NCBI GenBank assembly: GCA_019359515.1 | Contig: JAHHHC010000028.1 | Coordinates: 1-64,000 of the forward strand | Origin: Desmonostoc vinosum HA7617-LM4 | GTDB taxonomy: Bacteria > Cyanobacteriota > Cyanobacteriia > Cyanobacteriales > Nostocaceae | Reading direction: 5' to 3' | Length of the DNA stretch: 64,000 nucleotides | Part shown: piece after piece, positions 18,630-27,812 of the stretch | Layout: each line of letters begins with the position of its first letter | How positions within the stretch are numbered: the first letter of the stretch is position 1 | Position numbers and translations under genes: made by a program | The notes under the pieces: generated by a model | Databases searched by the model: none | Seen by the model: only the letters and a program-made list of their open reading frames with translations | Told to the model about the DNA's origin: nothing

Positions 18630-19550
18630 TCATTGAGAAGATTTACGTACAGCGACAAAATCACACTTATCCTTCAACATGGAAGAATTAAAAGCCTCTA
18701 AGGAATGCTGAGAAATTTTATAGAAAGATTTAGCATGAGATATCCTATAGATTTCAAAACCTAAGTTTCCTAGAAATGTAGTTATTTGATCTGGTTGTAT
18801 TCCACGTTCTTTTAGCCTATATGGTTCATGCTCAAAAATAATTTGCAGATTATCAGCCATTTTCAAAAGAGAACTCATTCCTAAGAGAACTTCATACTCA
18901 AAACCCTCAACATCTATTTTGATAAATGCAGGTTGAGGAGCTACTTTGTTCTCAATCACAAAGTCGCCTGTCAAACAATCTACTTGTACTGGTTTACTGG
19001 AGCTATTGAGTGTGCTTGCAAATGACCCTACACCACTATTGCTAACTTTTGAACTTACAAAAAATTCAATTGAGCCACATGTTTCTCCCAGTGCTAACTG
19101 ATGAATATGCAGATTACTAAAAGAGTTCAAGCTGACATTTCTCTTTAGCCTAGCAAATACAGGTGGAGACGGTTCAAAGGCATGAACTTTCAAATTAGGA
19201 CAGGCATTGATTAATGGAAAAGAGACAGAGCCAATATTAGCTCCTATATCCCATAAAATAGTTTTTTGTTCACCAATTTGATTTTGCAAATACTTAAATA
19301 TATGATTTTCATTACATCCAAAATAAAATAATCTAAAGCCAACTAGGTCTCGTGTATCAAGTTGATAGTTGACACCTCCTACAGATTTATTAATCTGCTC
19401 AGATCCTCTCAACAATACATCTGCAACTTTGCATACTATAAAAGACAATGTGTAACCAATAGTTTTGCGGGGAAACTTTAAGTACTTTTCGCTAAATATA
19501 CTGATTTGTAAGCGCAGATTGTCTTTGAAAGAATAATGTTGAATGTTCAT
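18630..19550 (-). CDS. FkbM family methyltransferase
   Basis: A 306-residue SAM-dependent methyltransferase. The SAM motif is LWDIGANIGSVSFPL, followed by KVHAFEPSPPVFARLKRN and the FkbM hallmark FIKIDVEGFEYEVLLGM. FkbM enzymes commonly O-methylate sugars or polyketides. In this operon of glycosyltransferases a sugar O-methylation is the natural reading. No signal peptide; cytoplasmic. Spaced 77 bp from the TPR gene upstream. Confidence 0.87.
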   Translation of the reverse strand: MNIQHYSFKDNLRLQISIFSEKYLKFPRKTIGYTLSFIVCKVADVLLRGSEQINKSVGGVNYQLDTRDLVGFRLFYFGCNENHIFKYLQNQIGEQKTILWDIGANIGSVSFPLINACPNLKVHAFEPSPPVFARLKRNVSLNSFSNLHIHQLALGETCGSIEFFVSSKVSNSGVGSFASTLNSSSKPVQVDCLTGDFVIENKVAPQPAFIKIDVEGFEYEVLLGMSSLLKMADNLQIIFEHEPYRLKERGIQPDQITTFLGNLGFEIYRISHAKSFYKISQHSLEAFNSSMLKDKCDFVAVRKSSQ

Positions 19551-19627
19551 TTTTTAACTCCAAATTATCTTGATTGTGATTAATTGAAAAATAGTTTGAC
19601 TATTGTTGATCATGAAGAGATAATTGA

Positions 19628-20983
19628 TTATTCATCATCACTAGATTCTTTCCAGGCTTTGGTATCAACAGATTGACGATAACGTTTCCAAGATTCGGTA
19701 ATATCACCGTTATGATAACTATCCCAAGTCAAATGCACATATGCTTGTCCTAATAAACCAATTCTTGGCTCTTGAAAGTATTGCTGTCCGGCTATGATTT
19801 GTTTAGCAACATCAGCTGACTTGTAAAATTCTCCATTGATCACTCTAGCCAGCATTAAATCATAAAGAGCTTCAATATTACCAGGAAATACTTGTAACGC
19901 CTTCTCAAAAAAATCTATTGCCGCCCCTGGTTTTCTGGCATGAGGTTCGTTGAGATAGTTAATTCCTTGATGCAAAATTGTGGAAACTAGATATCCTCTA
20001 GTTAAAAAACTACTAGGTTGAATATTCAAAGATTGTTGAAAGTCGTTTTCTGCTTTTTGAAATTCTCCTAAATTATAAGCCTCTAGTCCCTGAACAAAGT
20101 TAATTAAAGCTGGTTCTGGTGTATTCGTATAAAACTCTGCTTTTGCTAATCGCTCTAAAAATGCTTCGTCCCCCTGCAAAGGAGGGTATAAAGATGCGAG
20201 AGTTTTGCTATCATTTACAACTTGAGGATAATTACCTTTAGCAAACTGAGTATCGAGTTGATAGTTGGCAATATTTACTCCAATCAATGAAATTAAGATG
20301 ATAGTAAATAAGAATGCTACACCAGGTATAAGTACTTTTAAATCTTGATAAAAAGCATTAAAGCTTTGTTTATCCAGCCCTAAATAAAGCCCGAATAAAC
20401 TAATAATTATCCCAATCAGACTGAAGCTCCAACCTTTGCCAATAAAGGTAAAAAAGCTGTTTTTGTAACCAAAACCATCAATAATAATTTTCTCCCATGA
20501 TGGCATTTGAAAAAAACGGCTATTTTCGATTGTCATTTCAAAAATAGAAGTGGGGGCTTCTGGTTGATAGAAGGTGATATTCTGTTTCCAGTTGGCCTGC
20601 ACTTGAGGAAAATTTTGATCGACATGCAGTGATACTGCTTTTGCTTGATTGTAGGTAAATGATGCAATAAAAGCGACAGTAGGAGACCAAGTAACGATGA
20701 AAAATGGAAATAGTATTATTGGTATTAATGCACTCCACAAAAGTAAGCGATAAGTACTATAAACTCTAAACAAAAACGCGAAAATAAACCCAACAATAGT
20801 AAATAAAACTATTGGAATTCGGACAGTATTTGCCCAAAATAGATTTGCATTGAAAGTTTCTAGCGTTTCTTGGGGTAAACGATACCAAGGAAAAATTACT
20901 CCTAGCAATAAAACTAGTAATCCTATCAAAAGGATGATTCTTTCTCGATTAAACCAGCTAAACCAAGAGTATAATTTGTCCAT
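19628..20983 (-). CDS. Membrane protein with C-terminal TPR repeats
   Basis: A 451-residue protein, not assigned to a named family. Four or five hydrophobic segments occupy residues 15-245, with a non-membrane loop at about 120-175. Residues 275-440 are helical repeats of TPR type, for example FVQGLEAYNLGEFQKAENDFQQSLNIQPSS and AAIDFFEKALQVFPGNIEALYDLM. Such membrane-TPR proteins often organise polysaccharide assembly complexes. Its place inside the glycan operon supports a scaffolding or chain-control role, by inference only. Confidence 0.7.
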   Translation of the reverse strand: MDKLYSWFSWFNRERIILLIGLLVLLLGVIFPWYRLPQETLETFNANLFWANTVRIPIVLFTIVGFIFAFLFRVYSTYRLLLWSALIPIILFPFFIVTWSPTVAFIASFTYNQAKAVSLHVDQNFPQVQANWKQNITFYQPEAPTSIFEMTIENSRFFQMPSWEKIIIDGFGYKNSFFTFIGKGWSFSLIGIIISLFGLYLGLDKQSFNAFYQDLKVLIPGVAFLFTIILISLIGVNIANYQLDTQFAKGNYPQVVNDSKTLASLYPPLQGDEAFLERLAKAEFYTNTPEPALINFVQGLEAYNLGEFQKAENDFQQSLNIQPSSFLTRGYLVSTILHQGINYLNEPHARKPGAAIDFFEKALQVFPGNIEALYDLMLARVINGEFYKSADVAKQIIAGQQYFQEPRIGLLGQAYVHLTWDSYHNGDITESWKRYRQSVDTKAWKESSDDE

Positions 20984-21124
20984 AGTTATTAAAAGCTTTC
21001 GACTTATCAGCTTTTGTCTAGCGATAGTTCCAGTCTTAGTATATTTCTTGAGGTAAATTAATTATCTGGAAGGAAAAGGTCTAATACTCCTTTCGGAAAT
21101 AGTCTTCAATTTTGAATTGTTTAA

Positions 21125-21871
21125 TTATTTTCTAACAGCAATTAGATAACCAGTTCTAAATAATACTGGTTCACTAACTTGATCATTTTGAAAGCAATAT
21201 TTAAGGTTATCAATAGTCCAATCGCTTAGATAAAACATCACGCGTTTTTTTATTTTTAATAAGGGAGCTATAAGAAAAACTCCGTTATTGGACAAATGGG
21301 ATTTGACTTGATTCATGGCTGATTGAAATTTTGATTCTTTAACGATATGTTGGATCACATCAATCATTACTACTAAATCAAATTCACCGGAGATATTATC
21401 CGTGGTAATATCTTTTTTGATAAATTTAAAATCGGTAAATTTTTGCTGGAGTTGAGGAAATAATACATCAGTAATATCTACTCCTAAATAGTTTTTGACA
21501 CCTAAGTCAAATAGGATTTGGGTGTAAAAACCAGTACCACAACCAATTTCAAGCACCCTAGCAGTGTTGAAATCAACGTTTTGCTTTAATAAATAATCAA
21601 TAAAAATTTTTGCGGCTTCGGCATAAGCCTTGTGATTGTCATTTTCCGAGAGGCTTTCATCTCCAACTCCTCTGATAGATTTGCCATATTTAGACAGGCG
21701 ATCGCGCCAGTATCGACCAGCATCATAATCATCACCCTGACCATAGATGACTGGCCCCATGATGAGTTTGTATAAAACTGTTTTCACGAAGCCTACTGGA
21801 GATGTTTTGAATTTTAGGATAAGCTCTTTCATCTGAATACTTGTTTCCTTTGTGAAGTAAGCAAATGTCAT
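21125..21871 (-). CDS. Class I SAM-dependent methyltransferase
   Basis: A 248-residue cytoplasmic methyltransferase with motif I VLEIGCGTGFYTQILFDLG, the acidic ribose-binding residue in YLGVDITD, and motif IV FDLVVMIDVIQHIV. The ATG at 21869-21871 overlaps the HlyD stop codon (TAATG), so translation is coupled to the HlyD gene. It could act on the same glycan as the FkbM enzyme; the acceptor is unknown. Confidence 0.87.
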   Translation of the reverse strand: MTFAYFTKETSIQMKELILKFKTSPVGFVKTVLYKLIMGPVIYGQGDDYDAGRYWRDRLSKYGKSIRGVGDESLSENDNHKAYAEAAKIFIDYLLKQNVDFNTARVLEIGCGTGFYTQILFDLGVKNYLGVDITDVLFPQLQQKFTDFKFIKKDITTDNISGEFDLVVMIDVIQHIVKESKFQSAMNQVKSHLSNNGVFLIAPLLKIKKRVMFYLSDWTIDNLKYCFQNDQVSEPVLFRTGYLIAVRK

Positions 21872-23409
21872 TAACGGACTTGTATCTCTTTTTTGCCGTC
21901 CGATTGCTGTGCTACCGATGTATTAGTTTCTAGGCGATCGCCTGGGTTTAATGCTCTCGGAGACAGTACCACCTGTTCTCCAGGCTGTAAGCCTCCTAGC
22001 ACCTCGCGCTGGTTATCAAATACCCTACCTACTTTCACTTTCTTGACAACGGCCTTGCCTGCTTCGGCAACCATCACCATGGCTTCACCAGCAGATAAAT
22101 GAGTCACTGAACTTTCTGGTATAACTAAGCTTGTTTTAGCCTGTTGAAAGTTAACATAGCCTTGCAATCCTGGAGGCATTTGTAAATCGTTAATGCTCAC
22201 CCAAACAGAATAGGTGTACTGTCTATCAACTCCAACTTTAGTGATTTTAGCTGCTTCGGTTTCAACTGTTGGGTTGAGCCGCATTACCTTGCCTTCAAAG
22301 ATTTGTCCTGGGTATGCTACTAAACGAACCACAGCCTTGTCACCAATTTTCACAAAATTCAGGCGTGCTTGGTCAATATAAGCTTTAAATACAGGATTTT
22401 GAGTCAGAGTCATCAAAGAGTCATCGTAGCGTGCATCTGCTAACTCACCAGGATGGATATCGACTCGACTCACTAAAGCATCGGTGGTAGCATAAATGAC
22501 CGTTCTATTTAAATCTCTCAAAGACTCTTGTAGTTGTATTCTTCTGTTATCTACGGCTAGGCGAGCATTGGCTAATTCTTTATTGAGATTTTCCTGAGCC
22601 AGTTCTAGGGCTTGTTTTGCAGATATCAGTTCATTTTGACGAGTAATCGTGAAATCTTGATTACTAAAGCGTTGGTTTTCTATCCCCACAATTCCTTGTT
22701 TGGCAGTTATTAATTCTCGTTTCCGAGTTGCATAAATATCTTCCATATCATACAACTGAAACTTAGAAATCGCTCCTTGTTCGGCTAATATTCTTATTTG
22801 TTTCAGTTTTTCTTCAGCTGTTTTTAACCTCACTTCAGCAGCCGCGATACTATTTTTATATTCATCCTCTGCTAAATCATCAATTACTTTTAGCCTCGTG
22901 TTGGCACCATTCAATCTATCTTGAGCAGACTTATAATTTGCTTGTAAGTTGAGTAAGTTTTCCGGTACGGTGGTTTGTAAGGTTTGCAGCGTCTTTTCCG
23001 CAGTAGCAAGGTTGTTACGAGCTTCATTGACACTATCTTCAAACTGACTTTGTTGTAATTGAATTAGAGGTTGACCGCGACGTACTAACTGCCCTTCTGC
23101 AACGAATACTTTCTCTACTTTAGCCGATACCTGAGAGCGAATATCTATTTGTTCTAGAGGAACCGATTCACCTGGGGCTGCGACACTATTTTCTAAATTT
23201 GTGACTGCTACTGAAACAGTTTGTACCTGTATAGGTTTACTTAGCAAACGTTGCATAGATGGATAACCAATACTGGAAGAGTAGATTCTTGACTCCGGAT
23301 TTCTCAGCGCAGGTAAAAGAATATTGATAGAGAGAATCCCCATCAAGCCTAAAGGAGCTAATACGAGAGTGGTCAAAACTCCATAAGATAAAAAACGTTT
23401 ATTCTGCAT
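21871..23409 (-). CDS. HlyD family periplasmic adaptor (membrane fusion protein)
   Basis: A 512-residue adaptor with one N-terminal membrane anchor (about 9-32). A split lipoyl domain (VEKVFVAEGQLVRRGQPLIQLQ) leads into a long coiled coil of about 190 residues (roughly 120-310). The second lipoyl half (TDALVSRVDIHPGELADARYDDSLMTL) and a beta-barrel then follow. Such proteins link an inner-membrane ABC or RND pump to an outer-membrane channel. No pump or TolC gene is in this operon; the nearest ABC exporter is the convergent gene at 10707. It overlaps the following methyltransferase gene by one base. Confidence 0.87.
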   Translation of the reverse strand: MQNKRFLSYGVLTTLVLAPLGLMGILSINILLPALRNPESRIYSSSIGYPSMQRLLSKPIQVQTVSVAVTNLENSVAAPGESVPLEQIDIRSQVSAKVEKVFVAEGQLVRRGQPLIQLQQSQFEDSVNEARNNLATAEKTLQTLQTTVPENLLNLQANYKSAQDRLNGANTRLKVIDDLAEDEYKNSIAAAEVRLKTAEEKLKQIRILAEQGAISKFQLYDMEDIYATRKRELITAKQGIVGIENQRFSNQDFTITRQNELISAKQALELAQENLNKELANARLAVDNRRIQLQESLRDLNRTVIYATTDALVSRVDIHPGELADARYDDSLMTLTQNPVFKAYIDQARLNFVKIGDKAVVRLVAYPGQIFEGKVMRLNPTVETEAAKITKVGVDRQYTYSVWVSINDLQMPPGLQGYVNFQQAKTSLVIPESSVTHLSAGEAMVMVAEAGKAVVKKVKVGRVFDNQREVLGGLQPGEQVVLSPRALNPGDRLETNTSVAQQSDGKKEIQVR

Positions 23410-23446
23410 CTTTTTCCTGAAAAAAGTAGCATTAACATGAAAAAGT

Positions 23447-24226
23447 TCAACTCTTTTTACTGATCTGCCGTTTGATCCGAGCTTTTAATATTGTGATGAA
23501 ATTGTAGATTTTGGCTAGCTGCAATTTTAGCTCTGAGCCTTGATCAGGGGTAAACATTGTCAGATGCCTTGGTGGGATTTTATCAAGCGATTCTTCTTTG
23601 TAAATTGGAAAGATGATTGATTGGCGAGTTAAGGTCTCGGGTAGCTTTAATTGACTATAACCATGATAGGTAGTATCGTTTGATTGCATGATCACAGAGC
23701 GATTGAATTTAGGAAAAATTTGAGTGGCGAATCCTTCCAAATTTGATTTCAATAACAGTTGTCCTCCAAACTCTTCTTTCCAGTCTTTACTTAAGTAGAT
23801 AATTATATTTAAGCAATGTAGCCAGTTATCCTTTGATGGATGTAGATTGAAGTCAGTATGCATATCTAAAAAGCTACCGTTGAGACCGAGATGGATATCT
23901 CCGCATAATTCAGGATCAACAAATAAATTTTCGCCTACAAGTTCTTTGAGAAAGAATCTTAACTGATGAGATATTAATTCCTGATAAAGTTCATTAAAAT
24001 ATGTAGAGATATGCTGCCTAATTCCTAAATCATATTTATTAGTAAATAAATAATGATGAGAGCGACTCATTTGAGAAATTTCTGGGAAACATTTTAACAA
24101 ATTTTCTGCTAAAGATTCATCTAAAAAGTTGTCAATTACTACATGAGGAAAGGGCTTAGCAGCGTGATATATAGATGCCCAATCTTTCGCTTTTTCATAT
24201 ACAATCGGATTAATTACATGAGCCAT
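23447..24226 (-). CDS. 2-oxoglutarate/Fe(II)-dependent oxygenase-like protein
   Basis: A 259-residue protein with the facial-triad pattern of 2OG-Fe(II) oxygenases: H123 and D125 in MHTDFNLHP, H188 in TTYHGYSQL, and R201 in LTRQSIIF as the likely 2-oxoglutarate anchor. The GGQLLLK segment between them is also typical of the prolyl-hydroxylase-like 2OG_FeII_Oxy_3 group. It would hydroxylate a glycan, lipid or peptide substrate. Cotranscription with glycosyltransferases (37 bp to the HlyD gene) suggests sugar or lipid modification. Confidence 0.8.
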   Translation of the reverse strand: MAHVINPIVYEKAKDWASIYHAAKPFPHVVIDNFLDESLAENLLKCFPEISQMSRSHHYLFTNKYDLGIRQHISTYFNELYQELISHQLRFFLKELVGENLFVDPELCGDIHLGLNGSFLDMHTDFNLHPSKDNWLHCLNIIIYLSKDWKEEFGGQLLLKSNLEGFATQIFPKFNRSVIMQSNDTTYHGYSQLKLPETLTRQSIIFPIYKEESLDKIPPRHLTMFTPDQGSELKLQLAKIYNFITILKARIKRQISKKS

Positions 24227-24344
24227 AAGTGTTAACTTTCAATGGTTTAATCGCCTATAGTAAACTAATAGCCGATGATGAGATAAAACTTGCTTGATAA
24301 GATAAATTGCAAAATAAGAAGCGGTGAGTGGTAACAAAATATTT

Positions 24345-25586
24345 TCATACCATTGTGTTGGTTTTTAACTGATCTTTGGTGTTCAAATTTTCGTTGATTC
24401 CTAACGCTTCACTAAAAGTTTGCTGCCATAGGGGAGTAATCCGAGACCAGCTAAAACGACTTTGCACGTCTTGAAAACCCCGGCGTCCCATTTCATGGGC
24501 TTGTTCAGGATGTGATAACAAAGTGACTATTGCCTCGGCAAGCATGGACGGATCTTTTTGGGGCACGAGTAATCCAGTTTCGCTAGAGTGAATTACATCG
24601 ACAATTCCCCCTACGGCACTGGCAATCACTGGCTTTTCATGGGCTAATGCTTCGATCATCACGATACCCAAGCCTTCTGTATCACCTTTGCTGTCTATAA
24701 TCGCAGGCAACACGAAGATGTCGCAGCTTGCATACTCGTCTGCTAGTTGTTCTTTGGTGACAAAGCCCAAAAACTCCACTACATGATCTAAACCTAGTGC
24801 TGTGCATTGGGCTTTAATTTCTGACTCTAAAATTCCTTTGCCGACAATTCTCAACTGGACAGGCTGATGGGTTAAAACGGTGGGTAGTGCTGCAAGCAAA
24901 TACCGTAATCCCTTACGTTCATCTAATCTGCCTACAAATAGTATTCTAGGGTCTGCTCCTGGAGGGCGTTGTTTTGAGGGTTTGGCCTCGATTGTCATGC
25001 CATACGGAATGATATCTACTGGCCCGTCGTAGAGTTTGCAGATTAATCCTTTGGTAAAAGAAGAATTAGCTGTGACGACTGCACTCATTGGTGTCATCCA
25101 ACGTAAGATATGCGCCACAAAACCAAACCTGTTTGCTAGTAGCAATTCCGCACCATGAAAACTGAAAACCATGGGAATACCCAATAATTTGCTCGCAGGC
25201 AAAGCCATCAGTCCGTGGGGAAAGGGCCAATTAACATGCAGCAAGTCTGGCTTTTCTTTACAACAGACCCAAAATAACTGACATGTTCCTAAGAGAATGT
25301 ATAAGGCAGCAACAAACAAGTAAATAGGCTGACGTTTGAGCTTTGTGGGCGCTCCGTCTCGAACCAGATTTTCAAAACGCTTGAGGAAGTAACGAAACCG
25401 ATAAACTTGAACTCCATCCAGTTCGTGAGATTTACTACCTTCATAGGCTGGGGCAAAGACTGTAAACTTGACCCCAGGTTGTTGCGATCGCACAATCACC
25501 TCTCGAATAAAGGCACCATGATTAGCATCGGTTGTTTCTGGATAAACCGAACTAATAACGAGGAAGTGTTTACCCTCAAGAACCAT
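24345..25586 (-). CDS. Glycosyltransferase family 4
   Basis: A 413-residue GT-B retaining glycosyltransferase. The C-terminal donor domain has RILFVGRLDERKGLRYLLAALP, LRIVGKGILESEI, VEFLGFVTKEQLADEYASCDIFVLPAI and the E-x7-E region EGLGIVMIEALAHEKPVIASAVGGI. The acceptor domain contains HVNWPFPHGLMALPASKLLGIPMVFSFHG. It should use a nucleotide-sugar to extend a lipid-linked glycan at the cytoplasmic face. Second gene of the operon, 125 bp after GT2. Confidence 0.92.
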   Translation of the reverse strand: MVLEGKHFLVISSVYPETTDANHGAFIREVIVRSQQPGVKFTVFAPAYEGSKSHELDGVQVYRFRYFLKRFENLVRDGAPTKLKRQPIYLFVAALYILLGTCQLFWVCCKEKPDLLHVNWPFPHGLMALPASKLLGIPMVFSFHGAELLLANRFGFVAHILRWMTPMSAVVTANSSFTKGLICKLYDGPVDIIPYGMTIEAKPSKQRPPGADPRILFVGRLDERKGLRYLLAALPTVLTHQPVQLRIVGKGILESEIKAQCTALGLDHVVEFLGFVTKEQLADEYASCDIFVLPAIIDSKGDTEGLGIVMIEALAHEKPVIASAVGGIVDVIHSSETGLLVPQKDPSMLAEAIVTLLSHPEQAHEMGRRGFQDVQSRFSWSRITPLWQQTFSEALGINENLNTKDQLKTNTMV

Positions 25587-25711
25587 AACGTCTGTACTAC
25601 CTTAATCAAATTTGTCCTTTGTCATTTGTCCAAAGTCTTTACAAAGGACAAAGGACAACCTTCACTTTCAATGCGTCACAGCTGATGAGATTTTTAAATT
25701 CCCAAGCGGTA

Positions 25712-26548
25712 CTAACGTGTTTCGGTATCTATTTGCATATAAAAGGCTTCTCGACCAGCTCTAAATCCGACTTTGGTGGCTTCTGAAATTGCAAAAACAT
25801 AACGCAACGGTAGGATAGGACGGTGCTGAAAATAGAACCACCACCAGGCTTTCGAGAAGTCTATTGCGGAGGAAATTAAGCGTTTACGGCCAAACTTGCT
25901 TGTGCCGGAAAAGCGCGGATGCCATGGTGTAGGCACCTCGATAATCCGATGCCCTTTGGCGGCTAAAATCGCCAGGAGGTAGCGGTGAGTAGTGACTTCA
26001 ATTTGCACCTCAAGCAGTAAATCCCGACGTACCAACTTAATCCAGTTCATGTCATGGATATTGAGTCCAAAGGCTAAGCGACAGGCAGTATTAGCAAATT
26101 TAGACGCCATAATTTTGCCGTCGCCTCGTTTCTGCCGCCAACCTGCTACGCAATCTATACCTGGTTCACAAGCATTCAACAATAGTGGTATATCACTTGC
26201 TGGATCAGATTCTAAATCTGCTTGACTCCAACAAATCCAATCTGTTTTGACATTTGCGATCGCAGTTTTCCAAACCTCGGTAACTCCTCGTCTTTGAGAG
26301 TGGCGAATTACCTGCAAAAATTGGTACTGCTTGAGCAATTTTTCCAAAACTTCTTGACTACCATCTGTGCTGCCATCATCAATTAGCAAGACTGGTAAGG
26401 TGAACCCAAGCTCTTGAAAAGCTTTCTCTACCGAAAGTAGTAGAGGCTCCAGATTCCCCTCCTCGTTCAGAGCAGGAATTACAACTGTGACGGAGCGACT
26501 TTGTACAGGTGTCAAAGGCACCAAGAAATGCCCTGTTGACGATACCAT
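25712..26548 (-). CDS. Glycosyltransferase family 2 (DPM1-like)
   Basis: A 278-residue GT-A enzyme, first gene of the operon. Motifs are VTVVIPALNEEGNLEPLL, LLIDDGSTDGSQEVLEKL and a QADLESDP acidic site in place of the usual DADLQ. It groups with dolichyl/polyprenyl-phosphate sugar synthases, which would make the donor for the GT-C enzyme encoded later in the operon. There is no C-terminal membrane anchor. Start ATG 26546-26548 is preceded by AAGGAG; the structured leader lies directly upstream. Confidence 0.88.
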   Translation of the reverse strand: MVSSTGHFLVPLTPVQSRSVTVVIPALNEEGNLEPLLLSVEKAFQELGFTLPVLLIDDGSTDGSQEVLEKLLKQYQFLQVIRHSQRRGVTEVWKTAIANVKTDWICWSQADLESDPASDIPLLLNACEPGIDCVAGWRQKRGDGKIMASKFANTACRLAFGLNIHDMNWIKLVRRDLLLEVQIEVTTHRYLLAILAAKGHRIIEVPTPWHPRFSGTSKFGRKRLISSAIDFSKAWWWFYFQHRPILPLRYVFAISEATKVGFRAGREAFYMQIDTETR

Positions 26549-26562
26549 AATTATCTCCTTAG

Positions 26563-26748
26563 TTTCCTGGGGATAGCACTGCTCTTGCTTGCCGGCTGGA
26601 CAGTGCTATTTTATTCAATTAGTTTGAGATGATTTTTTGCCTAGTTTCAACAACACCAATTAAATTTGTCAATGGTTATAATCTTTATAACCCTAGTAAT
26701 TTCCTGGGGAACTGGGCACCGTTCTTGCTTGCCGGCTGGGCGGTGCCC
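26563..26748 (-). ncRNA. Tandem covarying stem-loops in the leader of the glycan operon
   Basis: Two stem-loops lie upstream of the GT2 gene. On the plus strand the first is ATAGCACTG/CAGTGCTAT (26573-26581 with 26601-26609) and the second GGGCACCG/CGGTGCCC (26714-26721 with 26741-26748). Each closes a 19-nt loop, YTCTTGCTTGCCGGCTGGR, identical at the 17 inner positions. Three stem base pairs differ between copies and each change is compensated. Both are preceded by TTTCCTGGGGA. Read on the minus strand, the first hairpin ends 25 nt before the GT2 start and its ribosome binding site. This pattern implies a selected RNA structure; the orientation and function are inferred. A mobile palindromic repeat is the alternative. 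Confidence 0.6.
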
Positions 26749-27812
26749 TCAATCTATTGATCATTTTTCACTCTCATCAATATCAGCGGCTTTCATAGAA
26801 AATACTTCTCAAGATAGTAGTTTTAACACTCTAAAAACCAACATTTTCTCCAACGAATATATCTTGGGTGCTGAGCCTGATTATTTTGAGACTATTCACT
26901 CGTTGTTCACCTCATTATGTTTGAGCAATTTTGATTAGATAGAGATGAGCGACACTCAAGTTTTTAATCAGGAATAAAATAATTGTCTTTACAAGAAAAC
27001 TATTGTTGATTATTGAACTGCATATGTGCTATGACAATAATAGTCTTGCATTTAAACCTATTACTTATATAGAAAACTTGCCAAGAATTTTCTTTGTGGA
27101 AATTGGAAAAAACTTTTGCTAAACTGAAACTCGTTTTATGTACAGTAGTAGCTTTTGAAAGATTTGATATTTAGTTGTACTCGTAGTCTTTGATGGAAAC
27201 AGTTTATTGGGATATAATCTGAGAAGTTTTTATTCGTTGCTTTCTTCTAAAAAACAAACCAATCTTTTACCATAAGGCTTTACCTCTTCAACTGTGCAAT
27301 TTGACAGTTTATTTCCTATAGTTTTTTTAGCCACTATCTTACGTGTTTGTACCTGATTTTTATCTATAGGAATACTACTATACAGATAGCAAATTGGCAA
27401 GTAACTTTAAAGTCAAGTTAAATAAATTTCATTTTCTGTAGATTGTATAGTATTGCAGGTATAAAATTCAGGCTATATATTATTTTTCAACCATGTTGCA
27501 CCAAATTTTCTAGTTAAAATACAGTTCTTTATAAGCGATCCCAGTTACATTAATAACAAAAGTCTATTTTGTCTTTCTATCTCCCACTTTCTGCTTGATA
27601 TATACGAAAGACATGCAAGTGGGCATCAAAAAAAGTAAGTATATAAAGTTTTGAAAACAAGAAAATGCAGATGAAGAAAGTGTAAACTTTGTATAGCCAT
27701 CTTTTAAAAAACACAGGGGGTGCGAGTGGGGAGTAGGGGAAGAAAGTATTTATTTGATTCATAACAACACAACCTCTTTCCCGACACCCGACACCCGACA
27801 CGCCGTTTTTGG
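26749..27812. other. Long AT-rich spacer upstream of the glycan operon
   Basis: About 1 kb without a supported gene. It contains two GACACCC-type short repeats near 27780-27800 and otherwise low-complexity AT-rich sequence. The promoter of the glycan operon is expected here. Confidence 0.4.

Noticed and set aside
26666-26938. Plus-strand frame of 90 codons upstream of the glycan operon
   Set aside because: It spans the second stem-loop and shows no family resemblance; the RNA structure explains the sequence better.
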